Assembly (NCBI RefSeq): GCF_004114975.1
Contig: NZ_CP030051.1
Coordinates: forward strand, 3,534,001-3,598,000
From: Bradyrhizobium guangdongense
GTDB taxonomy: Bacteria; Pseudomonadota; Alphaproteobacteria; Rhizobiales; Xanthobacteraceae
Reading direction: 5' to 3'
Length of the DNA: 64,000 nucleotides
The first letter of the stretch is position 1, and every line of letters starts with the position of its first letter. A program made the position numbers and the translations under genes. Positions 1 to 10,382 of this stretch are shown one piece after another. The notes beneath the pieces were generated by a model that worked only from the letters and a program-made list of their open reading frames with translations, searched no databases and was not told the origin of the DNA.

Positions 1-705
1 CTTGTAGTCGTAGAACTTGCCGGTCTCGGTCCAGTCGGGCGCGCACAGCGGCACGATGAGTTCGGCGACCTGCTCGGGCGTGTCGAGCGTCGCCGGGTCC
101 TCGCCCGGCATCAGCGTGGCGCGCATGCGGGTGCGGACCGGGCCCGGATTGAACAGGTTGACGCGGATCTTCGTGTTCGCGGTCTCGTGCGCCCAGGCGC
201 GGGCCAGCGTCTCCAGCGCGGCCTTGGAGGCGGCGTAGGGGCTGACATAGGCGGTCGCCTTGTTGGCGGCGCCCGAGGTGATGAACACGGCGCGGCCAGC
301 GTCTGACTGCTTGAGCAGCGGCTCCATGCAGCGGATCAGCTGGAAGTTGGCGGAGACGTTGACGGCTATGACGTCGTTGAACGTCTTCAGCTCGATATGG
401 CCGATCGGCGAGGAGGGACCGAGCACGCCGGCATTGCCGACGAGGATGTCGAGCTTGCCATAGCGCTCGTGCAAGCCTGCGCCGAGCCGCGCGATGCCGT
501 CGGTATCCGTGAGGTTGAGTGGTACCAGCGTGGCGCTGCCGCCCACTTTGCGGATCTCGTCGTCCAGCTCCTCGAGCCCTCCTTGCGTGCGCGCGGTGGC
601 GACGATATGCGCGCCGGCCTTCGCCAGCGCGAGCGCCGTGGCAAAGCCGATGCCGCGCGAGGCGCCGGTGACGAGAGCGATGCGGTTGGCGAGGGGTTTG
701 GTCAT
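1..705 (-). CDS. SDR-family NAD(P)-dependent oxidoreductase (3' end outside window)
   Basis: Short-chain dehydrogenase/reductase. The reading frame starts at the ATG at 705 and runs open to base 1, so 235 codons are present and the C-terminus is missing. The N-terminus carries the Rossmann glycine motif TGASRGIG (about residues 13-20), then NAG in ILVGNAGVLG, a Ser in the ITSGAAN strand, and the catalytic YxxxK as YAASK. Substrate is not readable from the sequence. It is last in the leftward run radA-cvpA-purF-small protein, 87 bp after the preceding gene, so it may be co-transcribed. Family assignment is secure; physiological role unknown. Confidence 0.93.
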   Translation of the reverse strand, partial: MTKPLANRIALVTGASRGIGFATALALAKAGAHIVATARTQGGLEELDDEIRKVGGSATLVPLNLTDTDGIARLGAGLHERYGKLDILVGNAGVLGPSSPIGHIELKTFNDVIAVNVSANFQLIRCMEPLLKQSDAGRAVFITSGAANKATAYVSPYAASKAALETLARAWAHETANTKIRVNLFNPGPVRTRMRATLMPGEDPATLDTPEQVAELIVPLCAPDWTETGKFYDYK

Positions 706-792
706 ATCCGTGTATCCACGTCTTCGCGACGGGTTTTACAGACATGGGTCACCGGGACAAGCCCGGTCTGACGCAATTATTGCCTTCACGCT

Positions 793-936
793 CTAGCGGT
801 CGCGGGTCAATTGCTTATTATCGTCGTTCGAGCCGCTTTCCGAGCTTTTGGGCGTGACCTTCATGCCCTGGACGAAGGCGAAGACGATGAAGCCGACCAA
901 AAGCACCCCGCAAAGGATGGCGACGATCGTCTGCAT
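793..936 (-). CDS. small single-pass membrane protein, 47 aa
   Basis: Short protein starting at ATG 936, with a hydrophobic segment at about residues 3-24 (VAILCGVLLVGFIVFAFV) followed by a hydrophilic, charged tail rich in Ser, Asn, Asp and Lys. It lies 16 bp after the purF stop in the same direction, so it is probably co-transcribed with purF. Longer versions of the frame run antisense into purF and are rejected. Codon usage resembles its neighbours. No family recognised. A role at the inner membrane is inferred only from hydrophobicity. Confidence 0.65.
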   Translation of the reverse strand: MQTIVAILCGVLLVGFIVFAFVQGMKVTPKSSESGSNDDNKQLTRDR

Positions 937-952
937 CGGCGCCGCTGCGCCC

Positions 953-2464
953 TCAGCTCGCCTCGGCCAGCAGCGAGAGCTGCCGCGGCTGCGGCTCGGT
1001 CTGGGTCTGGTCGGTGAGGTGGGTCGGATAGGCGCCGGTGAAGCAGTGGTCCGCGAACTTCGGATTGGCGGGGTCGCGGCCGGGCTCGCCCATCGCGCGG
1101 TACATACCGTCGATCGACAGGAAGGCGAGCGAGTCGGCGCCGATGAGCTCGCGCATCTCCTCCAGCGAATGCGTCGCGGCCAGCAGGCCGCCGCGATCGG
1201 GCAGGTCGATGCCGTAATAATCGGGGTAGAGGATCGGCGGCGAGGCGAGGCGGAAATGCACTTCCTTGGCGCCGGCATCGCGCATCATGCGCACGATCTT
1301 CTTCGAGGTGGTGCCGCGCACCAGCGAGTCGTCGATCAGGATGATGCGCTTGCCTTCGATCGCGGCGCGGTTGGCCGAGTGCTTCATGCGCACGCCGGAT
1401 TCGCGGATCGCCTGGGTCGGCTGGATGAAGGTGCGGCCGACATAGTGGTTGCGGATGATGCCGAGCTCGAAGGGCACGCCCGAATGCTGGCTGTAGCCGA
1501 CCGCGGCGGGCACGCCGGAATCCGGCACCGGCACCACGACATCGACGGGCACATGGCTCTCGCGTGCGAGCTGCGCGCCGAATGCCTTGCGCACCTCGTA
1601 GACCGAGCGGCCGTGGACGATGGAATCCGGACGCGCGAAATAGATGTACTCGAAGATGCAGGGGCGCGGCGCCATCGGCGGGAACGGCTTGTGGATGTCC
1701 TGGCCGTTCTCGTCGAACACGATGACTTCGCCGGGTTCGATGTCGCGCACGAAGCGCGCGCCGATGATGTCGAGCGCACAGGTCTCCGACGTCAGGATCG
1801 GGCAACCGTCGAGCTCGCCGAGCACCAGCGGGCGGATGCCGCGCGGATCGCGCGAGCCGACCAGCTTCTTGTTGGTGAGCGAAACCAGGGCATAGGCGCC
1901 TTCGATCTCGCGCAGCGCGTCGATGTAGCGCTCGATGAAGCGGCTGCGTCTGGAGCGCGCCACCAGGTGCAGGATCACCTCGGTGTCGGACGTCGACTGC
2001 ATCATCGCGCCGCTCTTGACGAGCTCGCGACGCAGCGTCAGGCCGTTGGAAAGGTTGCCGTTGTGAGCGACCGCGAGGCCGCCCGCGTTGAGCTCGGCGA
2101 ACAGCGGCTGCACATTGCGCAGGATGGTGGCGCCGGTCGTGGCGTAGCGGACGTGGCCGACGGCCATGGTGCCGGGCAGGCGGTCGATCACCTCACGGCG
2201 GGAGAAGGTATCGCCGACGAGGCCGAGGCGGCGTTCACTGTGGAAGCGGCTGCCGTCGTAGGAGACGATGCCGGCGGCTTCCTGGCCGCGATGCTGGAGG
2301 GCGTGAAGGCCGAGCGCCGTGATGGCGGCGGCATCAGGGTGTCCGTAGATGCCGAATACACCGCACTCCTCGCGGACCGTATCTCCCTCCAGGTCGTCCT
2401 GAAGCTCTAGCGCGGCGGAGCCGGGATCGAGATCAGTATGGGCGTCCTGGTCAGGGTGTCGCAT
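953..2464 (-). CDS. purF: amidophosphoribosyltransferase
   Basis: First committed step of de novo purine synthesis: PRPP plus glutamine gives 5-phosphoribosylamine. Class II glutamine amidotransferase domain followed by a phosphoribosyltransferase domain; 503 aa, a normal length. The N-terminal nucleophile is Cys34 in EECGVFGIYG, so a 33-residue leader must be removed, as in propeptide-bearing PurF enzymes. The PRPP-binding signature IILIDDSLVRGTT is at residues 374-386. It starts 28 bp after cvpA. The cvpA-purF order is a classic bacterial arrangement. purM and purN lie far away at 60.5 kb. Confidence 0.97.
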   Translation of the reverse strand: MRHPDQDAHTDLDPGSAALELQDDLEGDTVREECGVFGIYGHPDAAAITALGLHALQHRGQEAAGIVSYDGSRFHSERRLGLVGDTFSRREVIDRLPGTMAVGHVRYATTGATILRNVQPLFAELNAGGLAVAHNGNLSNGLTLRRELVKSGAMMQSTSDTEVILHLVARSRRSRFIERYIDALREIEGAYALVSLTNKKLVGSRDPRGIRPLVLGELDGCPILTSETCALDIIGARFVRDIEPGEVIVFDENGQDIHKPFPPMAPRPCIFEYIYFARPDSIVHGRSVYEVRKAFGAQLARESHVPVDVVVPVPDSGVPAAVGYSQHSGVPFELGIIRNHYVGRTFIQPTQAIRESGVRMKHSANRAAIEGKRIILIDDSLVRGTTSKKIVRMMRDAGAKEVHFRLASPPILYPDYYGIDLPDRGGLLAATHSLEEMRELIGADSLAFLSIDGMYRAMGEPGRDPANPKFADHCFTGAYPTHLTDQTQTEPQPRQLSLLAEAS

Positions 2465-2492
2465 CTCGTCCGCGCCTCTCTCTAGGGCTCAA

Positions 2493-3122
2493 TCAACGCG
2501 CCGCAGGTTTCTCGATCAGCTTCTTCAGGCTGTCACGAGCAGGCTTGCTGTACCCGTCGCCACTGCCCGAAGGCTGCTGCTCGGTATCAGCTTGATCATC
2601 GTCTGGTTTGTTTTTCTTGAATCTCTTCAAGATGGTGTTCTCGGGGTCGTCAGGCAAGAGGGACATCAGCCAATCCCCGGTTCCCTGGAGCACCACGCGG
2701 GATTTGGCCCCGGTGACCCAGTCCGGGCGCTGCTTGTCCGGCACCAGCCAGGTGAAGAACAGGAAGGCGACCACGACGATCAAAAGCCCGCGAGCGAGGC
2801 CAAACAGGAACCCGAGGGTGCGGTCCAGCGCGCCGATGCGCGAATCCAGGATCATGTCGGAGATTCGGACCGTGATCACGGAGACGACGATCAGGGTGCC
2901 CACGAACACGCCGGCGACCACGACCACGCTCGCGACCGTGTCGTTGTTGAAATAGGTCTTGGCGGTCGGCAGCAGCTTGGAGAAGGAGTACAGCGTCACG
3001 ATCGCCGCGGTACCCCAGGCCGCGATCGAGAGGATTTCGCGCATGAAGCCGCGAACCATGGCAAGCAGGCCCGAGATCAGCATCACACCGAGCAGGATCA
3101 GGTCGAGGAGTGTTACTGGCAT
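2493..3122 (-). CDS. cvpA: CvpA family inner-membrane protein
   Basis: Protein of 209 aa with about four hydrophobic segments in the first 130 residues, beginning MPVTLLDLILLGVMLISGLL and including the family-typical MVRGFMREILSIAAW stretch. The C-terminal third is polar and low in complexity (DDDQADTEQQPSGSG). CvpA was named for colicin V production in E. coli; its general role is thought to be in envelope homeostasis. Located directly upstream of purF (28-bp gap) and 168 bp after radA, the order expected in Rhizobiales. Confidence 0.93.
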   Translation of the reverse strand: MPVTLLDLILLGVMLISGLLAMVRGFMREILSIAAWGTAAIVTLYSFSKLLPTAKTYFNNDTVASVVVVAGVFVGTLIVVSVITVRISDMILDSRIGALDRTLGFLFGLARGLLIVVVAFLFFTWLVPDKQRPDWVTGAKSRVVLQGTGDWLMSLLPDDPENTILKRFKKNKPDDDQADTEQQPSGSGDGYSKPARDSLKKLIEKPAAR

Positions 3123-3290
3123 CGGCTGGTCTGGTCCGCTCGTACTCTCAAAAGGTGCTCAGCGAATCGGTGTTTGGCCGCCAGCCTAAAAGAAGGCCTG
3201 ACGACGCTTCCGGCAAGGCCGCAACCACGCAATCCCATGCTGCTTTTGTGACGGCTGTATAGCGGCGGGGGCGCTTGACGTCACCTCCAG

Positions 3291-4739
<1,449 letters not shown>

Positions 4740-4929
4740 CGGTATGGTGAGTCGGAGGTTTCAAAATGCGCTGATAGCACGGAACGGTGGGCTGCGCGGC
4801 TAGCCATCCGTGCTCCAGTTAAGGCAATTCCGTGCGGCCATACACTCTTTGTTAGCGCTATGCCGTCCCTCCGTGCCGGACTTTGCCAAATGTTAGCGGA
4901 CGCAGGTCCAGTTTCGGAACCAGGATGGG

Positions 4930-6099
4930 GTGGCGAAACGGATGACGGTCCTCTTACGGATATTGCTCGCGGCGAGCATGGCCTTTGGCGTTCTCGTGCC
5001 GGCTGGCCGTGTCGTTGCCGCCGATGCAAAGCCGCTCAACATCGTCTTCGTGAACCCCGGCAAGACCGGCGAGGTCTACTGGGACATGGTCTCGCAGACC
5101 ATGCAGGCTGCCGGCCGCAAGCTCGACGCCCATGTCGAGGTGCTGACCAGCGAGCGCAATTACCGCACCATGCAGGAGCTTGGCCTCGGCGTGGTCGCCC
5201 GTGCCGACAAGCCGGACTTCCTCATTCTCTCCAACGAGGAGTCCGCCGCCGTACCGATCCTCGAGGCGGCTGAGAAGGCGGGCATCAAGACGCTGCTGCT
5301 GTCGAACACGTTGATCGGCGAGGACGCTGTGCGGCTCGGGCCGCCGCGAGCCAAGCTCAAGAACTGGCTCGGCGACATCACGACCGATCTGACGACCGCA
5401 GGCGCGCGGATGGCGAATGCGCTGATCGGCGCAGCGCGCAACGAGAAATGGCAAAGCCCTGACGGCAAGATCCATCTGCTCGGGATCGGCGGTGACGAGA
5501 TCACGCCGGCCTCGATTGCCCGCAATGCCGGTCTCCAGCTCGCGGTCGCGGCGGCGCCCGACGTGGTCGTGGACCGGATGCTGTTCGCGAACTGGACGCA
5601 GTCGGAAGCGGAGCAGGTGGCGGCCAATTACCTGGGCTGGGCGCAACGCAAGGGCATCCGCCCCGCCGGGATCTGGGCCGGTAACGATCCGATGGCGCTG
5701 GGGGCGCTCAAGGCCGTCGCGGCGGCCGGCATCACACCGGGACAGGATATCCAGATTGTCGGCCTCAACTGGTCGGAGGACGCGCTGCGTGAAATCAAGG
5801 CCGGTCGTTTGCTGCTGAGCGACGGCGGCCATTTCCTGCTCGGCGGCTGGTCGGTCGTGCTGTTGCGCGACTATGCCGACGGCTGCGACTTCGCAGCCAG
5901 CTCGCCGCATATCGAGGTCAAGACGTCGGCGATCACGCGCGACAATCTCGCCTCCGTCGCCACGCTGATCAAATCCCGGGCTTACGACCGGATCGACTTT
6001 GCGCGATTCAGGGCAAAGCAGGGACGTTGCGGCCAATACGACTTCTCCGTTGATATGCTGATTTCCTCGCTGTCACCCCCAAGCAGCGCTGGTGAATGA
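4930..6099 (+). CDS. periplasmic sugar-type binding protein coupled to a c-di-GMP regulator
   Basis: Type I periplasmic binding protein (Peripla_BP_4-like; LacI/RbsB fold) of 389 aa. A Sec signal peptide (LLRILLAASMAFGVLVPAG, cleavage near VVAADA) precedes the mature start PLNIVFVNPGKTGEVYW. The hinge region WAGNDPMALGAL is typical of the family. The GTG at 4930 gives the longest frame; an in-frame ATG at 4942 (MTVLLRILL) is an equally plausible start. No ABC permease or ATPase lies nearby. Instead the stop overlaps the next start by ATGA (6096-6099), coupling it to a membrane GGDEF-EAL protein. I infer a ligand-sensing rather than transport role. Ligand unknown. Confidence 0.88.
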   Translation: MAKRMTVLLRILLAASMAFGVLVPAGRVVAADAKPLNIVFVNPGKTGEVYWDMVSQTMQAAGRKLDAHVEVLTSERNYRTMQELGLGVVARADKPDFLILSNEESAAVPILEAAEKAGIKTLLLSNTLIGEDAVRLGPPRAKLKNWLGDITTDLTTAGARMANALIGAARNEKWQSPDGKIHLLGIGGDEITPASIARNAGLQLAVAAAPDVVVDRMLFANWTQSEAEQVAANYLGWAQRKGIRPAGIWAGNDPMALGALKAVAAAGITPGQDIQIVGLNWSEDALREIKAGRLLLSDGGHFLLGGWSVVLLRDYADGCDFAASSPHIEVKTSAITRDNLASVATLIKSRAYDRIDFARFRAKQGRCGQYDFSVDMLISSLSPPSSAGE

Positions 6100-8369
6100 T
6101 GCCGGACGCTGACGGGATGAACGGTCCAGCGAATCCTGCGCCATCGCGCTCGGTCGTCCGCGCGATGATTTGGGCCACCGTGCCCGTGCTGTTGCTGGTG
6201 CAATTGCTTGCGTCTGCCGGCGTCGAGGTGTCGAGCTTCTGGTCGCAGATCAGGCAGCTCGATGCCCGCATTGCCCGCGTTGCCGAGAGCCGCGCTGAAC
6301 TGATCGCCGAGCCGCTCTGGAAGATGCGCTACGACCAGGTCACGGGTGTGCTCAACGAGATCATGCACGACGAGACCATCGCGGCCGCGGCCGTCTACGA
6401 CGACACCGGCGTCGTGATCGCCCGGGTGGTGGCGCGGCCCACGGTCCAGGCTCTCACCGAGATCTCGCGTCCGATCGGCTACCGCAACGGCAACATCGCC
6501 GTTCAGGCCGGCCGCATCGTGATCGCCTATTCCTATGCGACGCTCTATGCGGACGCCGGCAGCAGGCTGGGGCTGCTACTCATCGTCGGCCTGCTCGGGA
6601 CGCTTGCGACCATGATCGCAATGCGGATCTCCGCCAACATCTTCATCGGCAAGCCGCTGGCGGCGATGATGTCCGCGATCCAGCGCAGCAAGCAGGATGG
6701 CCGCGCCTATCCGGCGGATGTCAAATCGTCCAACGAATTCGGCCAGCTCGCGAGCGCCTTCAACGCGATGCAGCACACGACATCAGGCGCGCTTGACCGG
6801 CTCGGTCACATGGCATCGCACGATCCGCTCACGGGGCTGCCCAACCGCCGCTCGCTGTCCGAGCGTCTGGTGACCTTGAGCGGCGATGCCGGTTCGCCGG
6901 ACGCGCTGATCGCGTTCTGCTTCATCGATCTCGACGATTTCAAGGGCATCAACGACACCTTCGGTCACGATGCCGGCGACAAGTTTCTGGTCCAGATCTC
7001 GGAGCGGCTTCGCGGCACGGTCGAGCCGGAAGATTGGGTCGCGCGGCTCGGCGGCGACGAGTTCGTGGTCATTCGCCCTGAGGTCGGCAATGAAGCGGCC
7101 GCAGAAGCCTTCGCGCGACAATTGCTGGAGGCGATCTCCGCGCCGATCCTGCTGCATGACAAGCAGGTCGTGCCGCGCGCCAGCATCGGCCTTGCCGTGC
7201 GCCGTGCCGGCGACCCCGAGCTGGCGCATTTGCCGGCGCTCGCCGACATTGCGCTCTACCACGCCAAGAGCAAGGCGCCCGGCACCGTGGCGGTGCTGGA
7301 CGAAGCGCTGCAGCGTCACTACCGTCGCCGTCGGGATCTGGAGCTCGCGATTCCCGCAGGCTTTGCCGAGCAGCAATTCGAAGTCTGGTATCAGAGCCAG
7401 GTCGACATGATGACCGAGGAAGTCATCGGCCTGGAAGCACTCATTCGTTGGCGTCATTCCGAATATGGCGTGATCGGCCCCGGCGAATTCCTGCCGCTGA
7501 TCGAACGCAGCGGAAATAACGCGCGGCTGACGCGCTACGTGCTGACCGACGCCTGCCGCGCGTTGCAGCAGCTGGCCGCTGCCGGCAAGTCGTCCATCCG
7601 GATCGCGATCAATCTGCCTCCCTCCGAATTGGCCGATCATTCGTTCGCGGCCGAATTGCGCGAGACCTGCGAGCGGTTCGGCGTCGCAGCTTCGTCGCTC
7701 GAGCTCGAGATCACGGAGGGATCGCTGATCAACAATATCGCCAGCGCGTCCGATACGCTGCGCCGGCTGCGGCGCCTGGGCGCGACCATCGCGCTCGACG
7801 ATTTCGGCACGGGTTACAGCTCGCTCGCCCATCTCAGGCGCTTTCCGCTCGACAAGGTCAAGATCGACAAGGCGTTCATCCGCGAGATCCCCGAGAGCGC
7901 CGAAGACAAGGCGATCGTCGGCGTCATCGCCTCGCTCGCGGGCACGCTCGGGCTCACCCTGGTCGCCGAAGGCATCGAACGCGCCGAGCAGGCGCAGGCC
8001 ATGCGCGAGATGGGCGTGAGGCTCGGCCAGGGCTTTCTGTACCACAAGCCGCAACCCCTCGATGCGGTGCTGCGCGGGCTTGCGGTGGCCGGGCGCGGTG
8101 AGGATCGCGTGCTCGCAGACAGCCCCTCGATCGCGCCGAATTCGCCGACTGAGCGCTACGGCCGTGTCGCGTTCCAGAGCATCGAGAGCCCGGCCGCGAG
8201 CATGATCGCATCCATCACCAGGCGGAACATCTCCGGTTTCAGGTGCAGTACGAATCGCTTGGCGACGAAGGCGCCCGACATCAGCGAGGAGCCCGCGATC
8301 AAGCCCTTGATGAAGACCTCGGGCGTCAGCGCGCCGAAGCGTTCGAACGTGACAGATTTCGCGAAGTAG
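6096..8369 (+). CDS. membrane-bound GGDEF-EAL protein (c-di-GMP turnover)
   Basis: Protein of 757 aa. TM1 at about residues 24-43, a small periplasmic region of roughly 110 residues, TM2 at about 157-178, a HAMP-like linker to about 225, a GGDEF domain with intact GGDEF at 319-323, and an EAL domain with EAL at 447-449 and DDFGTGYSS at 568-576. The inhibitory RxxD site before GGDEF reads EPED, so product inhibition through it is probably lost. Both catalytic motifs look intact. Start at 6096 overlaps the binding-protein stop. Residues beyond about 687 are encoded antisense to the 3' end of the TauE gene and look non-native; a TGA in another frame at 8150-8152 suggests the ancestral end. Confidence 0.93.
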   Translation: MMPDADGMNGPANPAPSRSVVRAMIWATVPVLLLVQLLASAGVEVSSFWSQIRQLDARIARVAESRAELIAEPLWKMRYDQVTGVLNEIMHDETIAAAAVYDDTGVVIARVVARPTVQALTEISRPIGYRNGNIAVQAGRIVIAYSYATLYADAGSRLGLLLIVGLLGTLATMIAMRISANIFIGKPLAAMMSAIQRSKQDGRAYPADVKSSNEFGQLASAFNAMQHTTSGALDRLGHMASHDPLTGLPNRRSLSERLVTLSGDAGSPDALIAFCFIDLDDFKGINDTFGHDAGDKFLVQISERLRGTVEPEDWVARLGGDEFVVIRPEVGNEAAAEAFARQLLEAISAPILLHDKQVVPRASIGLAVRRAGDPELAHLPALADIALYHAKSKAPGTVAVLDEALQRHYRRRRDLELAIPAGFAEQQFEVWYQSQVDMMTEEVIGLEALIRWRHSEYGVIGPGEFLPLIERSGNNARLTRYVLTDACRALQQLAAAGKSSIRIAINLPPSELADHSFAAELRETCERFGVAASSLELEITEGSLINNIASASDTLRRLRRLGATIALDDFGTGYSSLAHLRRFPLDKVKIDKAFIREIPESAEDKAIVGVIASLAGTLGLTLVAEGIERAEQAQAMREMGVRLGQGFLYHKPQPLDAVLRGLAVAGRGEDRVLADSPSIAPNSPTERYGRVAFQSIESPAASMIASITRRNISGFRCSTNRLATKAPDISEEPAIKPLMKTSGVSAPKRSNVTDFAK

Positions 8370-8956
8370 AGGCCAAGGGAGGCGGCCGCCTCGGTCGCGA
8401 GGAAGGCGCCCTTGCTAAGACCGTAGAACAGGAACAGCGGCACGCTGAGCGGACCGGTCGAGACCACGATGCCGGTGAGATAGCCGATGATCGCGCCGCC
8501 GATCGCCAGATGCCAGAGATTGGCCCTGAGGTCGTGCCGTGCCAGCCAATGCCGTAGCGGCACCATGGCGATCAGGAAGACGCCGATGGCGAGATCGACG
8601 GCGTGCGAGGGCAGGGCGAGCAGCGTCCGCGCGCCGAGCGCCGCGGCCGGAATGCCCGTGACCGAATAGGCCGCGCAGGCCCGCCAGTCGACCTCGCGCC
8701 ACCACGCGAGGATCCGCGAAAGATTCGCCATCACCGAGGCGACTGCCATGATCGGCACGGCCTCCTTCGGCCCATTGGCATAGACCAGCACCGGCATCAG
8801 CATGATCGACGAGCCCGTGCCGACGATGCCGGAGATGGTGCCCGCGACGAGGCCGACGGTGAGGACGAAGAGGAACGCCAACGACAGGGCTCCGGGAGAT
8901 CGGGGAAATTGAGGATCCCCGCCTGGCTCTGCTCGCAGCGGACGGAGTTCGTTCAT
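8156..8956 (-). CDS. TauE/SafE family permease (sulfite exporter-like)
   Basis: Integral membrane protein of 266 aa with about eight hydrophobic segments. The family glycine-rich motif appears early as GTISGIVGTGSSIMLMPVL and again in the second half (IGGAIIGYLTGIVVSTGPLS), reflecting the internal duplication of TauE/SafE proteins. Members export sulfite, sulfoacetate or other organosulfur anions; substrate here is unknown. ATG at 8956. Its 3' end overlaps the tail of the convergent GGDEF-EAL reading frame by 214 bp. Confidence 0.92.
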   Translation of the reverse strand: MNELRPLRAEPGGDPQFPRSPGALSLAFLFVLTVGLVAGTISGIVGTGSSIMLMPVLVYANGPKEAVPIMAVASVMANLSRILAWWREVDWRACAAYSVTGIPAAALGARTLLALPSHAVDLAIGVFLIAMVPLRHWLARHDLRANLWHLAIGGAIIGYLTGIVVSTGPLSVPLFLFYGLSKGAFLATEAAASLGLYFAKSVTFERFGALTPEVFIKGLIAGSSLMSGAFVAKRFVLHLKPEMFRLVMDAIMLAAGLSMLWNATRP

Positions 8957-9082
8957 GGTGACATCCTGCCACTGCTGTGCATGGGGTTGTTTTCAGGATC
9001 TTGCTTGGGCGTCAGCGCTGCTGACAGCATGTTGGCAGCAGCGTCCGGCTACGACCATCTCCTGACAAGCGGGGAACGGATC

Positions 9083-9451
9083 ATGCCGATCGAGGCAAGC
9101 TGCCATTGCGGTGAGACGGTGTTCGAGGTGACCGAGGCGCCTGCGAGCGTGACGCGCTGCACGTGCTCGCTCTGCGCCAAGCGTGGCGCGTTGCGGGCCT
9201 ATTACACGCCCGCGCAATTTCGCCTGCTGTCACCTGTCGACAACGTTGCGACCTATCTCTGGGGCAGCCGCACCGTCAAACATCATTTCTGTGCGAGCTG
9301 CGGCTGCGGGACCTTCTCGGAATCGCCCGACTGGTCGACGGGAAAGCCTGACTTCGACAATCCCAGGGTCGGCGTCAACGCGCGTCTATTCGACGATTTC
9401 GATCTCGACGCGGTGCCGGTGAACGTGATCGACGGCAAGAATTTGTGGTGA
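9083..9451 (+). CDS. GFA/CENP-V family zinc-binding protein
   Basis: Protein of 122 aa of the glutathione-dependent formaldehyde-activating enzyme (GFA) family. Zinc ligands are visible as CHC (residues 7-9), CTCSLC (26-31) and CASCGC (70-75), the family pattern. Many members have no demonstrated formaldehyde activity, so the function is left open. Start is the ATG at 9083; the open frame continues far upstream but only as antisense to the TauE gene. Divergent from the TauE gene (126 bp between starts), so the two may share a promoter region. Confidence 0.88.
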   Translation: MPIEASCHCGETVFEVTEAPASVTRCTCSLCAKRGALRAYYTPAQFRLLSPVDNVATYLWGSRTVKHHFCASCGCGTFSESPDWSTGKPDFDNPRVGVNARLFDDFDLDAVPVNVIDGKNLW

Positions 9452-9548
9452 GGACGCAGCGCCCCGCATATCTGCCCGCAGCGGCGTCCTCTTGAGGTGC
9501 TCTCGAAAAGCTGATTTGTTTCCGGCCCGAGAAAAACGGGAGGAAGCC

Positions 9549-10367
9549 ATGATGCGTCTTTTTACGCGAGTGATGCTCGCGGCGATTGTGCTCGCTGCGG
9601 CCGGCTTCGATGCAGCGCAGGCGCAGACCAAGCCCAAGGTCACGACGCTGGGTCCGGACTTCCCCAAGGCCGCGCTGTTCGTCGGCAACAGCTTCTTCTA
9701 CTACAACAACGGCATGCCGGGCCATCTGACGTTGATGGAGCGGGCAGCCGACGCTGCGAACAAGGCGACCTATCGCAACACCATGGTGACGATCGGCGGC
9801 TCCGGGCTCGACTGGCACGACATGGACAATCTGCTGCGGCCGGGCGGGCTCGGCGCTTATTCCTTCGACGAGCAGAACGTCGTGAAGTTCAACAAGCCAG
9901 GCCGGCAGTACGACGCGGTCGTGATGATGGACTGCAGCCAGTGCCCGATCCATCCGCAATTGAAAGACGCGTTCACGAGCTTTGCGAAGAAAGACAGCGA
10001 GATCGTTCGCGCCCACGGCATGCGTCCGGTGCTGTTCATGTCCTGGGCCTATGCCGACAAGCCGGAAATGACGGAAGAGCTCGCCGAGGCCTACACGCTC
10101 GCCGGCAACACCAATGACGCGCTCGTCATTCCCGCGGGCCTCGCCTTCGCGCGCGTCCGCAAGCTGCAGCCTGAGCTCAATCTCTATGCGCCGGACAAGC
10201 GCCATCCGAGTCCGGCAGGTACGTATCTGGCGGCCTGCGTGACGCTCGCTGCGCTGAGCGGCCGCTCGCCCATCGGCAATTCCTACATGACCGGGGTCGA
10301 TCCGGAGACGGCGCAATTGCTACAGAAGGCGGCATGGGAGACGGTGCAGGACTATTACGGGCGCTGA
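9549..10367 (+). CDS. secreted SGNH-hydrolase-like protein
   Basis: Protein of 272 aa with a Sec signal peptide (LMLAAIVLAAAGFDAAQAQ-type region, residues 5-26). Block I of SGNH hydrolases appears as LFVGNSFFYYNNG with Ser48 as candidate nucleophile; the C-terminal Asp/His block appears as DKRHPSPAG (Asp216, His219). This suggests a periplasmic esterase or lipase of unknown substrate. The ATG at 9549 is preferred over 9492 because GGGAGGAAGCC sits directly upstream and the signal peptide then begins properly. Convergent with xth, 15 bp apart. Catalytic assignment is from motif spacing only. Confidence 0.75.
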   Translation: MMRLFTRVMLAAIVLAAAGFDAAQAQTKPKVTTLGPDFPKAALFVGNSFFYYNNGMPGHLTLMERAADAANKATYRNTMVTIGGSGLDWHDMDNLLRPGGLGAYSFDEQNVVKFNKPGRQYDAVVMMDCSQCPIHPQLKDAFTSFAKKDSEIVRAHGMRPVLFMSWAYADKPEMTEELAEAYTLAGNTNDALVIPAGLAFARVRKLQPELNLYAPDKRHPSPAGTYLAACVTLAALSGRSPIGNSYMTGVDPETAQLLQKAAWETVQDYYGR

Positions 10368-10382
10368 CCCGCGGCAGCGGCA

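Noticed and set aside
848..2410. 520-codon rightward open frame
   Set aside because: Antisense to purF; product is Arg/Ala/Asp/His-rich without motifs, typical of GC-rich shadow frames.
8603..9082. N-terminal extension of the GFA protein
   Set aside because: Antisense to the TauE gene; family N-terminus begins at ATG 9083.
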